Positions 27,472 through 34,441 of a stretch of DNA of 35,707 bases are shown here, in pieces. Every line of letters begins with the position of its first letter. The first letter of the stretch is position 1. The notes under the pieces are model-generated. The model was not told the origin of the DNA. It saw only the letters and a list, made by a program, of their open reading frames with translations, and searched no databases. The stretch is from NCBI GenBank assembly GCA_029226085.1, contig JAQXXN010000057.1, positions 1 through 35,707 on the forward strand, in the 5' to 3' direction. Both the position numbers and the translations under genes were made by a program. This stretch comes from Thermoflexaceae bacterium (GTDB lineage: Bacteria; Bacillota; Clostridia; Lachnospirales; Lachnospiraceae).

Positions 27472-28332
27472 TTAATATCCTAAAAACAACTGCGCAATCG
27501 GAGAATCTGACGGCAGGATAACCGTCTTATTTCCACCTTCAAAAGATTTTTCCAGTGCCTCAAGACTCCGGATGAAAGAATAAAATTCTCTTCTGGAATC
27601 ATCTCCATATGCTTCTGCAAGAATTCTCATGTATTCCGCTTCTCCTTCTGCCTTAATTGCCGCTGCCTGTGCCTCGGCATTGGATATACTGATAGAAACA
27701 TCCTTATCCGTTGTATTCTTAATCACCTGTGCATCTGCTGCACCTTCTGCCGTATAAGTTGCCGCAATCTGTGAACGTTCGGAAATCATTCTCTCATATA
27801 CCGCATTCTTATTATCCTCCGGTAAATCCAGCTGCTTTGTCTCCACAGAAACGATGGTAACCCCATATTGATCCATGCTGCTTCCGATATTCTCCATTAT
27901 TTTTTCATCCAGTCCGCCCTTCCTCGAACTAATGACATCATTCTGGTTCATGCTGCTTATGACATTTTTAATGGAATTATATACCACTGCATCAATTCTT
28001 CCTTCTGCCCCTGCCACAGAGGAATTAAGTGTCTGTGCAAATTTCAACGGATCTGATATTCTCCAAAGCACATAGCTGTCTGCAATCATGGTCTTTTTAT
28101 CCATCGTAATGACATCCGACTGCGCCAGGTCATAAATCATTAATTCCTTTGGCAGTGTATCTACTGACTGTATAAACGGAATCTTAAAACTTAAACCCGC
28201 TTCATCCCTTATTGCACTCACCTTACCGAACTGTCGGATTAATTTATATTCATCCTCATGTGTCACAACCACAGAGGACATTCCCAAAACCAATACTAAA
28301 ACTATAACTATTCCAATTACACCTTTTTTCAT
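27472..28332 (-). CDS. hflC: Protease modulator HflC (SPFH protein)
   Basis: A 286-residue SPFH/band 7 protein with an N-terminal membrane anchor (about 4-23) and the SPFH domain (about 25-200). A helical segment rich in Ala, Glu and Gln follows (AEAQAAAIKAEGEAEYMRI). In characterised bacteria HflC forms a large membrane cage with HflK around the AAA protease FtsH and limits its access to membrane proteins. ATG 28332 has AAGGAGGG upstream overlapping the hflK stop region, with a 12-base gap, so the two subunits are coupled. Predicted to be under the manganese riboswitch upstream of hflK. Confidence 0.93.
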   Translation of the reverse strand: MKKGVIGIVIVLVLVLGMSSVVVTHEDEYKLIRQFGKVSAIRDEAGLSFKIPFIQSVDTLPKELMIYDLAQSDVITMDKKTMIADSYVLWRISDPLKFAQTLNSSVAGAEGRIDAVVYNSIKNVISSMNQNDVISSRKGGLDEKIMENIGSSMDQYGVTIVSVETKQLDLPEDNKNAVYERMISERSQIAATYTAEGAADAQVIKNTTDKDVSISISNAEAQAAAIKAEGEAEYMRILAEAYGDDSRREFYSFIRSLEALEKSFEGGNKTVILPSDSPIAQLFLGY

Positions 28333-28344
28333 GTCATTCCCTCC

Positions 28345-29373
28345 TTACTGTGCCTGTGTAGTCTGTGATGAACCCGTGCTTCCCAAACCGGCTGTTGTAC
28401 TGTCAGATGCTTTACTGCTATTATCCATTGTCACATTAGAAAATGAATCCAGCGGAAGAACGGTTGATACTCCTGTTGCATCATCCGTAACAATTACCTT
28501 GGCTCCAGGAAGAACATTTTCCATGGTCTCGAAGTACATTCTTCGCTTGGTAATTTCCGGATTCTTAATGTATTCCTCATACATTGCATTAAATAATGCC
28601 ACTTCCGCATTTGCTTCATTAACACGCTGTGTCTTTGCAGCTTCTGCATCCTTTAAAATCTGGTCAACCTTTGCTTCTGCCTCCGGTATTTTTTCGTTGG
28701 CATATTTATTGGCATTGTTAATTGTAGTTTCCTTACCCTGTTTTGCCGTTTCCACTGCCTTAAATGCCTCCATGACCTCTGCCGTTGGCGGCTCAGAATC
28801 CTGAATTGTGATATTTACCAGTGTCACGCCGATATCATTACTTTCCAGTTCATTTATCATTTCCTGTTTGATATTTGCCTGGATTTCTGCCTTTCCTGTT
28901 GTCAGGACATCATCCACGCTGTACTGTCCAATCACTCTTCGAATACAGCTTTGTGCAATATTCTTAAGAATCTCTTCCGGTTCTTCCGAAGCATATACTG
29001 CCTTGATTGGGTCTGAAAAACGGTACTCCACATAGAAATCCACATTTACAAAATTATAATCCGATGTAATCATCACGGATTCGGATTCCACAGAATTTCC
29101 GTTGGCATCATATCCCACCCGTATTCCCTTGATTGTGGTATTTACCTTTTCTACCTGCTGTACAAGTGGTATCTTAAAATGAAGTCCCGACTGCGTAACT
29201 GCCTGTGCTACACCGAACGTGGTAAGCACTGCCTGCTCCTGTTCATTGATGGTGTAGAAAGAATCCAGGATCAGAATACCGACAATAATTCCGATTACAA
29301 TAAATTTCACTACGGAACCTGACTTTTTCCCGACTTCCCTTGCCTTTCCATTCACTACTCTGTTGTCTTCCAT
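28345..29373 (-). CDS. hflK: FtsH protease modulator HflK (SPFH protein)
   Basis: A 342-residue SPFH protein: a short basic cytoplasmic N-terminus, one TM helix (about 22-42, VVKFIVIGIIVGILILDSFY), the SPFH domain (with IPLVQQVEKVNTTIKGIRVG), a coiled-coil region (NNANKYANEKIPEAEAKVDQ) and a Ser/Thr/Gln-rich tail. It partners HflC to cage FtsH. I use ATG 29373, with GGAGG seven bases upstream; the ATG at 29388 lies before the site. First gene of the operon, behind a leader of about 200 nt that carries the yybP-ykoY element. HflKC is best known from proteobacteria; its function in Clostridia is less studied. Confidence 0.93.
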   Translation of the reverse strand: MEDNRVVNGKAREVGKKSGSVVKFIVIGIIVGILILDSFYTINEQEQAVLTTFGVAQAVTQSGLHFKIPLVQQVEKVNTTIKGIRVGYDANGNSVESESVMITSDYNFVNVDFYVEYRFSDPIKAVYASEEPEEILKNIAQSCIRRVIGQYSVDDVLTTGKAEIQANIKQEMINELESNDIGVTLVNITIQDSEPPTAEVMEAFKAVETAKQGKETTINNANKYANEKIPEAEAKVDQILKDAEAAKTQRVNEANAEVALFNAMYEEYIKNPEITKRRMYFETMENVLPGAKVIVTDDATGVSTVLPLDSFSNVTMDNSSKASDSTTAGLGSTGSSQTTQAQ

Positions 29374-29443
29374 ACTTTTTCCTCCCATTTTGTGTTTTTC
29401 AGTGCCATGCTTTTATTACACCTGAAAGTCCGTTTCATAAAGT

Positions 29444-29487
29444 AAAAAAGACTTCTATCATGGCACTTATGCCATAATAAAAGTCTT
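29444..29487 (-). terminator. Riboswitch expression-platform terminator
   Basis: A continuous 18-bp stem, AAGACTTTTATTATGGCA against TGCCATGATAGAAGTCTT with two G:U pairs and a TAAG loop, followed by TTTTACTTT. Its 5' arm contains CTTTTATT, the 3' strand of aptamer helix P1, so aptamer and terminator are mutually exclusive. Confidence 0.9.
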
Positions 29488-29571
29488 GCAATTTACATAA
29501 GCTGCGGACCAGCCATGGCTGATCGTACTGACGCAAGCATAAACGTGTACCGTTTGCTACTCCCTTTTATT
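29476..29571 (-). ncRNA. yybP-ykoY manganese riboswitch aptamer upstream of hflKC
   Basis: Read on the minus strand, P1 pairs AATAAAAG (29564-29571) with CTTTTATT (29476-29483). GGAGTAGC follows P1 5', matching the conserved yybP-ykoY GGGGAGUAGC loop. P2 is AAACG/CGTTT. A helix GC(T)TGCG/CGCAGC opens with the conserved GCGTCA…ACG loop, a short CAGC/GCTG hairpin follows, and GCAAGAC precedes the closing strand, as in the Lactococcus element I recall. This class binds Mn2+ and usually controls Mn exporters. Ligand binding should hold P1 closed and block the overlapping terminator, switching hflKC on. The genes behind it are not the usual exporters. Confidence 0.85.
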
Positions 29572-29582
29572 AATGTAACCTT

Positions 29583-29611
29583 ATCATATCATACTGCAGA
29601 AATCTTGTCAA
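29583..29611 (-). promoter_or_regulatory. Promoter of riboswitch-hflKC transcript
   Basis: Perfect TTGACA (29606-29611), a 17-bp spacer and TATGAT (29583-29588). Predicted start near 29576, a few bases before aptamer helix P1. Confidence 0.9.
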
Positions 29612-29666
29612 GGATTTAACAAAATCTTAATAATTCTTAACAATTCTTTATGCATTCATCCGGCAA

Positions 29667-29945
29667 TTACTTTCCTTCAATCTCCTTAATTTCTTCATTT
29701 AAGGTCTCGATTCCTGCCTTTGCCGCCAGAATCGATGCTATTTCATCTGCATAGACATCACCCTCGTAATCCTGATGCGCCAGAAAGTATTTTTCACCAA
29801 TTGATTTATACAGCGTCTCAATCTTACTTTCTTCAGAATGAATCTTCCCCTTAAGTACCACAATCGAAGATACATCCTTAGCCTTCTTGGATGCCTCAGC
29901 TCCTGCTGCTGCCAGCTTCTCTCCCATTTTATCAAAAAAATCCAT
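29667..29945 (-). CDS. Small helical protein of unknown function
   Basis: A 92-residue hydrophilic, mainly helical, probably coiled-coil protein. It starts MDFFDKMGEKLAAAG and has an Ala/Lys-rich N-terminus, a KGKIHSEESKIETLYKSIGEKY core and a GIETLNEEIKEIEGK end. Similar clostridial proteins often continue into a C-terminal zinc ribbon; this one stops before any Cys appears, so it may be a shortened form. No signal peptide or membrane segment. ATG 29945 has AGGAGG upstream. It lies 60 bases after the flavin reductase and ends about 55 bases before the hflK promoter -35 box. Confidence 0.7.
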   Translation of the reverse strand: MDFFDKMGEKLAAAGAEASKKAKDVSSIVVLKGKIHSEESKIETLYKSIGEKYFLAHQDYEGDVYADEIASILAAKAGIETLNEEIKEIEGK

Positions 29946-30005
29946 ATGGTGCCTCCTTACACATATTTATTAATACACATATTGTAAGTAATCTCATCCG
30001 AAAAA

Positions 30006-30629
30006 TCAATTCGCAATTTTCTCAAAATCACTTGCCGGATGTTTACAAAGCGGACATACAAAATCTGCCGGAAGTTCTTCTCCCTCGTAAACATAACCGC
30101 ACACGGTACAGCGCCATGCTGTTTTCCCTGTTTTATTTTCCGCTGCCGGCTGTGGCTTCGGCTTAATGTTGCTCTGATAATATGCATAAGTTGCAGACGG
30201 AACATTACTTAAAACTTCCATATCCGTAACTGCCGCAATGAACAACGTGTGTGTTCCCAGGTCAATTGCCTGTTCCACCCATGCTGAAATAAAACCGTTA
30301 CAACCCTTCGTCACATAATTCAATCCGTTATAACCACGCTTGCAATCGGTAAATCCTGCAAATTTGTCTACATCACGTCCGGACTGGAAACCAAATCTCT
30401 TAAATAATTCAAAATCTGCATCCTCACTGATTACCGATACCGTAAACTTATTGGTTCTAAGAATCATGTCATGTGTTGCATTTGCCTTATTTACCGCAAT
30501 ACTGATACGATTTGGATTGGAAGTTACCTGAATTGCAGTATTAATGATACAACCATTATCCTTTCCGTCTTCATTTGCCGTAAGGACAAACAATCCGTAA
30601 CTTAACTTATACATTGTTTTATTGTCCAT
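30006..30629 (-). CDS. Flavin reductase-rubredoxin fusion (high molecular weight rubredoxin)
   Basis: A 207-residue two-domain redox protein. Residues 1-155 are a flavin reductase (flavoredoxin) domain binding FMN, with NRISIAVNKANATHDMI and FKRFGFQSGRDVDKFAG segments. A Pro/Lys linker leads to a rubredoxin domain (172-207) with C174xxC177 and C192xxC195 for one iron. In acetogens such fusions pass electrons to flavodiiron proteins that reduce O2 or NO, so a role in oxidative or nitrosative protection is likely. No flavodiiron gene is in the window. ATG 30629 has GAGG seven bases upstream. It has its own promoter. Confidence 0.92.
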   Translation of the reverse strand: MDNKTMYKLSYGLFVLTANEDGKDNGCIINTAIQVTSNPNRISIAVNKANATHDMILRTNKFTVSVISEDADFELFKRFGFQSGRDVDKFAGFTDCKRGYNGLNYVTKGCNGFISAWVEQAIDLGTHTLFIAAVTDMEVLSNVPSATYAYYQSNIKPKPQPAAENKTGKTAWRCTVCGYVYEGEELPADFVCPLCKHPASDFEKIAN

Positions 30630-30694
30630 ATTCCGTGTCCTCTCTTTTCCTGCATGGTATATACCCGCATTTTTACAAATTACTCGTTACAGGA

Positions 30695-30724
30695 ATTATA
30701 TCACAGAATAGGCTAATAAATCAA
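30695..30724 (-). promoter_or_regulatory. Promoter of the rubredoxin fusion gene
   Basis: TTGATT (30719-30724), an 18-bp spacer and TATAAT (30695-30700) with a TG extension. The -35 box overlaps the stop codon of the upstream M23 gene. Confidence 0.65.
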
Positions 30725-31872
30725 TAATCATTACTGTTTTTTTGTATGCTAATTGCCTCAATGGGATTAACAGCCTCCCCGTTCACACGAACTTCCCAGT
30801 GAAGGTGCGTTCCGGTAGAGTATCCGGTATTCCCCATGATTCCAATCACCGTTCCCACAGACAGGTTATCACCCTCTGCCACGGCAATACTTTCCAGATG
30901 ATGATACTCACTTGTTACCCCGTCTCCGTGATCAATCTCGATATAATAGCCCTTTTCCACATCATATCCCGTATGAAGCACGGTGCCGTTCATTGGCATA
31001 TAAACATTGGTATCCTCTGAAGTAAAATCAACTCCCTCATGAAAAGTGCTCCAGCGTTCACCATATGCACTGGTTATTTTACCTCCTTTTACCGGAAGAA
31101 TTCCCTTTGAGCTCAATTCTATTCCAGCCAAATCTTCCGTAAACGAATCGGATATATCCGTTATTTCCTCGTTAAATTTTTCGACATCCAACTGGCTTTC
31201 CTGCAGTTTTTCAATGAGTGTCCCTGCCTGTGCACGGTAATGGATTCCGTTAATGGAAATCTCCGTTTCATCATAAATGTTTAGCTCTGCATAATAAGTC
31301 TGCGGTTCTTCTTTGACATCCAGCTTATCCCATATTTTTCCTTCTATGTCATAATAAAAAGTAATGCAATATAATGGATCCTGTATTCCATATGCATATG
31401 GCCATTGTCCCGGATTAAATTCGTCCTTCTTCTCCGGGATTTCTTCATATATCCAGAGAAGGGAGAAAATTTCACTATCCACGATAAAATTCTCACTTTT
31501 CATAGACACTTCCCCACTATTAAACCGAATTTCTGCCACTTTTTTCACATCAATATAATCTTCCAGCGTTTTGGCTGTTTCATTTTCCTCAATGATACTT
31601 TGTTCCTCTACGGTTATTTCCGTTCCCATAATCTCCCCCGCAGGTGTATTTTTACCCCTTTTGCCAAACATCATCAGATTTAACACTACGAATACTAATA
31701 CGGCAGCTGCCACAATTACTGTCCCGGCCAGTTTTCCTGACCAGAAATTCATCTTATTTCCCTTCATGCTTCTCTCCTTCATCGAACCACTTAATACATC
31801 TTCAATAATTTCTTCTTTTCTTTTTTCATTCAGAATCACGCCTTCAAAGGCATTGCGAATCCTCTTTTCCAT
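30721..31872 (-). CDS. Membrane-anchored M23 (LytM) peptidase, probable ECF partner
   Basis: A 383-residue single-pass protein. A charged cytoplasmic segment (1-47) is followed by one TM helix (about 48-69), an uncharacterised extracellular region (about 75-250) and a C-terminal M23 domain (about 255-375). The zinc ligands and catalytic His residues look complete: H278 and D282 in FHEGVD, H324/H325 in SEYHHL, and H356/H358 in THLHWE. So it could be an active peptidoglycan endopeptidase, unlike the many degenerate LytM proteins. Its ATG overlaps the ECF sigma stop (TAATG), an arrangement typical of anti-sigma factors. That role is inferred from context; there is no ZAS motif. Confidence 0.85.
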   Translation of the reverse strand: MEKRIRNAFEGVILNEKRKEEIIEDVLSGSMKERSMKGNKMNFWSGKLAGTVIVAAAVLVFVVLNLMMFGKRGKNTPAGEIMGTEITVEEQSIIEENETAKTLEDYIDVKKVAEIRFNSGEVSMKSENFIVDSEIFSLLWIYEEIPEKKDEFNPGQWPYAYGIQDPLYCITFYYDIEGKIWDKLDVKEEPQTYYAELNIYDETEISINGIHYRAQAGTLIEKLQESQLDVEKFNEEITDISDSFTEDLAGIELSSKGILPVKGGKITSAYGERWSTFHEGVDFTSEDTNVYMPMNGTVLHTGYDVEKGYYIEIDHGDGVTSEYHHLESIAVAEGDNLSVGTVIGIMGNTGYSTGTHLHWEVRVNGEAVNPIEAISIQKNSNDY

Positions 31873-32342
31873 TAAAATTCACCTAACCTTTCCCTTAGCA
31901 GTTCCCTTCCCCTTTTAAGGTAACCTCTTACGGTGCCATCGCCTTTCTTTAACAATTTTCCTATTTCTGCTGATGAATATCCCTCATAATAATGCAGGTA
32001 AACGGACACTCTGATATTTACCGGAAGATTTAGTATTTCTTCCAGTAATTCTCTGTCCTCCTCACTTCCTGCAATGTCATCCGCAGTATTTTCATCATAA
32101 GAAACTGTTCTCTTATACCACCACGATTTCAGCATGTCCTTACAGGTATTTCCTGCCGTCACGATCAGCCATGCCTTCTCATGTTCCACACTGTCAAATT
32201 CCATGTCAGCCCGCATCAATTTCACAAATGTATTCTGCAGGGCATCCTGTGCATCCTGCGCATTCTTCACATAGGAATAACACAGTCTGTAAATATTATC
32301 CGCATGACGCTCATAAATCTCCCTGACCATATGTTGATTCAC
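31872..32342 (-). CDS. ECF RNA polymerase sigma factor
   Basis: A 156-residue ECF sigma factor. Region 2 (about 5-70) includes DAQDALQNTFVKLM, and region 4 (about 100-150) has the LPVNIRVSVYLHYYEGYSSAEIG helix-turn-helix and a GTVRGYLKRGRELLRE recognition segment. Start GTG 32342 has AGGAGG seven bases upstream. Translation is coupled to the M23 protein by a TAATG overlap. It differs from the other ECF factor here and does not look like a recent duplicate. Its upstream region lies just beyond the terminator of the next gene. Confidence 0.93.
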   Translation of the reverse strand: MNQHMVREIYERHADNIYRLCYSYVKNAQDAQDALQNTFVKLMRADMEFDSVEHEKAWLIVTAGNTCKDMLKSWWYKRTVSYDENTADDIAGSEEDRELLEEILNLPVNIRVSVYLHYYEGYSSAEIGKLLKKGDGTVRGYLKRGRELLRERLGEF

Positions 32343-32417
32343 CTTATCACCTCCTGATTAGAATACGAAGCAGCATTAAAAAATGTCTGACCGGATAAAT
32401 TTTTATATACAAAATAA

Positions 32418-32453
32418 AAAGGTTCACCTGATTTTTACTGCAGATGAACCTTT
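32418..32453 (-). terminator. Intrinsic terminator of the Cys-rich mini-protein gene
   Basis: AAAGGTTCATCTG/CAGGTGAACCTTT is a 13-bp stem with one G:U pair and a 10-nt loop, followed on the minus strand by TTATTTTG. It ends transcription before the ECF sigma gene. Confidence 0.85.
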
Positions 32454-32509
32454 ATCCATAATTATATCATTCTTATCTCTCATTCCGTTCTTGCCAGATT
32501 ATTTTCATC

Positions 32510-32704
32510 TTACATCTGATGGCGCACAACAGCATATTCATCATATAACTGAAAATAATGACAGTTATCATTGCTTCCGGTTAAAAATCGCATCATCTCA
32601 TCCTCATCCAGATTCATGTCGCAAAAATAACACTCTTCCTCTTCATCATATGCGTAATGACCGCACAGGTCACAATTTGTCCTGCAGTTTGACTTTCCTG
32701 CCAT
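32510..32704 (-). CDS. Cys-rich mini-protein (DUF6472-like)
   Basis: A 64-residue acidic protein with six Cys residues: C7, C11 and C14 (CX3CX2C), C25 and C28 (CYFC), and C48. The spacing suggests a zinc or Fe-S site. It resembles what I recall as DUF6472, found in Lachnospiraceae; function is unknown. The end (DEYAVVRHQM) also looks conserved-type. ATG 32704 has AGGAGG six bases upstream, and a strong terminator follows, so this is a real gene despite its size. It lies 71 bases downstream of the HAD gene and may be co-transcribed with it. Confidence 0.78.
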   Translation of the reverse strand: MAGKSNCRTNCDLCGHYAYDEEEECYFCDMNLDEDEMMRFLTGSNDNCHYFQLYDEYAVVRHQM

Positions 32705-32775
32705 GTCCTTCCTCCTTTATGGATGAATATTCTGCTCATAAACTCATAATATACACAGCTTATTGTAACACATCT

Positions 32776-33429
32776 TTACAAAAAATCCAGATATTCTTTT
32801 ACCGCAAAATGATTTTCCAATACACATTCGCATAGCTTTCTTATTTCTTCATCCGGTTCTGCCATGTCCGGCACCATAATAGGATGCATGCCCGCCGCAT
32901 ATGCCGAACGTATGCCGTTAAAGGAATCTTCAACTGCATATGCATTTTCCGGTGTAACCTTAAGACACTCACAGGCCTTAAGGTAAATATCCGGCTCTGG
33001 CTTGCTTTTCTTTACCATATCTCCGGCAATTACCACGTCAAAATATGAGAAAAGACCGCCATCCCTTAATTCCGTTTCCACAATTTCACGCCTGGTGGAA
33101 GATGCCACGGCAAGTTTTATCTTCCTTTTCTTAAGAAAAGTCAGCAGTTCTTCAATTCCCGGCTTTTTCTCAAGCCTTCCTCCTGAAGCTTCGTCATGAA
33201 ACAAATCCGACATTTCTTTCTTATATTCATCATACGGAAATTGTTCCCCATACTTATTCTGAAAATATTCTTTTGTGGCATTCCGGTTTAGTCCAAGACA
33301 ATCCCTGCAGGACTTCTCAATGTCCGGAACATTGTATTTATCCGCCACCATCTTCCAGCATTTCAGGACGAGCTTCTCAGAATCAAAAATAACTCCGTCC
33401 ATGTCAAAAACAACTGCCTGTATGTTCAT
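32776..33429 (-). CDS. HAD-family phosphatase/phosphoglucomutase-like
   Basis: A 217-residue haloacid dehalogenase-type hydrolase. Motif I is FDMDGVIFDSE (nucleophile D9, acid D11), motif II is AVASS, motif III is the Lys in KKSKPEPDIY, and motif IV is VEDSFNGI. A helical cap (about 17-85) places it with beta-phosphoglucomutase-like enzymes (subfamily IA). The substrate is probably a sugar phosphate but cannot be named. ATG 33429 has AGGAG about ten bases upstream; the 33453 start is inside degV and lacks a site. It lies 13 bases after degV, so the two form an operon. Confidence 0.9.
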   Translation of the reverse strand: MNIQAVVFDMDGVIFDSEKLVLKCWKMVADKYNVPDIEKSCRDCLGLNRNATKEYFQNKYGEQFPYDEYKKEMSDLFHDEASGGRLEKKPGIEELLTFLKKRKIKLAVASSTRREIVETELRDGGLFSYFDVVIAGDMVKKSKPEPDIYLKACECLKVTPENAYAVEDSFNGIRSAYAAGMHPIMVPDMAEPDEEIRKLCECVLENHFAVKEYLDFL

Positions 33430-33442
33430 TTGGGTATCACTC

Positions 33443-34276
33443 CTATACTTCAAACCCTATCATCAATCCGCCCTTTTCTGCATAAAAACTACATAGTCCT
33501 GTTGTCTTTTCAATACGGACGTTGGCATCCGGATATTCCTTCCTGATTGCTTCTTTTAAAGAATTCGCGCCATTTTCATTACAGCAGTGGTCAATCACCA
33601 CCGTACCACCAGCGTACCTTTGTTCCTTCATGCATGAAAGAATGGATGCAATCGCCTTCTTCTCGCCGCGGCTTTTATAAACCGGATGCAACTGCCCTTC
33701 CGGACTCACATTTCCAACCAACCGAATTCCCATTATGTTAGTAATCGCCGCAACTGCATGACTTACACGACCGTTATTTGCAAGATTTTTTAATGATTCC
33801 AGACCAAATGCCAGAGAAGTATGCTTTTCCTTGTGTTCTGTGATTTCCCGGCAAATGGTATCATAATCCTTGCCGGAAAGCACCAGTTCCTTAAGCTTTT
33901 CCACAAGGAGTTTCATTTCCGGTCCTGCCGAATAGGAATCCAGAACAAAAACCTTCCTTTGGGGATATTCTTCCTCATACTGCTGCTTTGCTGTCATTGC
34001 GGAATTGTAGCTTCCGGAAAGCGTACTGATAATCGTTACACAATAGACCTCCTCAGCATCACCAAATGACTTCAGCCAGTCACCCACTCCGGGACACGCT
34101 GTGCTGGAACGTCCTTTATAAGAATATAATTCTTCCACCATTTTGTCTACATCCAGTCCGGCATCATCCACATATTCCTTCTCATTGGTGATAATGGTAA
34201 GTGGAACAGAGGTAAAATCCACACCATCCAATGTTCGCATGTTTGATGCGGAATCCGATATAATTTTCTTGTTCAT
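33443..34276 (-). CDS. DegV family fatty acid-binding protein
   Basis: A 277-residue DegV protein. The N-terminal IISDSASN strand-loop, STACPGVGDW (lipid-contacting Thr/Ser region), STLSGSYNSA and the C-terminal GLCSFYAEKGGLMIGFEV segment are typical. DegV/FakB proteins bind fatty acids, and FakB presents them to the FakA kinase for phospholipid synthesis. Whether this one is a working FakB depends on fakA elsewhere. ATG 34276 has GGGAG six bases upstream. First gene of the degV-HAD unit, behind a strong promoter with a palindrome just after the start site that suggests lipid- or stress-responsive repression. Confidence 0.92.
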   Translation of the reverse strand: MNKKIISDSASNMRTLDGVDFTSVPLTIITNEKEYVDDAGLDVDKMVEELYSYKGRSSTACPGVGDWLKSFGDAEEVYCVTIISTLSGSYNSAMTAKQQYEEEYPQRKVFVLDSYSAGPEMKLLVEKLKELVLSGKDYDTICREITEHKEKHTSLAFGLESLKNLANNGRVSHAVAAITNIMGIRLVGNVSPEGQLHPVYKSRGEKKAIASILSCMKEQRYAGGTVVIDHCCNENGANSLKEAIRKEYPDANVRIEKTTGLCSFYAEKGGLMIGFEV

Positions 34277-34310
34277 GATATTCTCCCATCTGCTTTTTAT
34301 CATTTTGTAT

Positions 34311-34327
34311 GTAGTTTTAAAAACTAC
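34311..34327. promoter_or_regulatory. Palindromic operator downstream of the degV promoter
   Basis: GTAGTTTT-A-AAAACTAC is a perfect 8-1-8 palindrome at about +8 to +24 of the predicted degV transcript. Position and symmetry suggest a dimeric repressor site; the regulator is unknown. Confidence 0.6.
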
Positions 34328-34341
34328 TTGTTACGGTTTTA

Positions 34342-34370
34342 AATATATCATTATGTATAATGGAAGTCAA
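34342..34370 (-). promoter_or_regulatory. Promoter of degV
   Basis: TTGACT (34365-34370), a 17-bp spacer and TATATT (34342-34347). Predicted start near 34335. Confidence 0.8.
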
Positions 34371-34379
34371 GAAGAAGAT

Positions 34380-34415
34380 AAAAAATGCCATAATCTTCAA
34401 CGATTACGGCATTTT
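34380..34415 (-). terminator. Intrinsic terminator of the GGGtGRT operon
   Basis: AAAATGCCGTAATC/GATTATGGCATTTT (one G:U) with a 6-nt loop, followed on the minus strand by a T-run, 27 bases past the GGGtGRT stop. Confidence 0.88.
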
Positions 34416-34441
34416 CTGACATTTCATATTATGATGTTTTT

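Noticed and set aside
32361..32387. ECF-type promoter (GACATTTTTT…CGTATTC) before the second sigma gene
   Set aside because: The implied start site would fall inside the AGGAGG ribosome binding site at 32350-32355, which is not workable.
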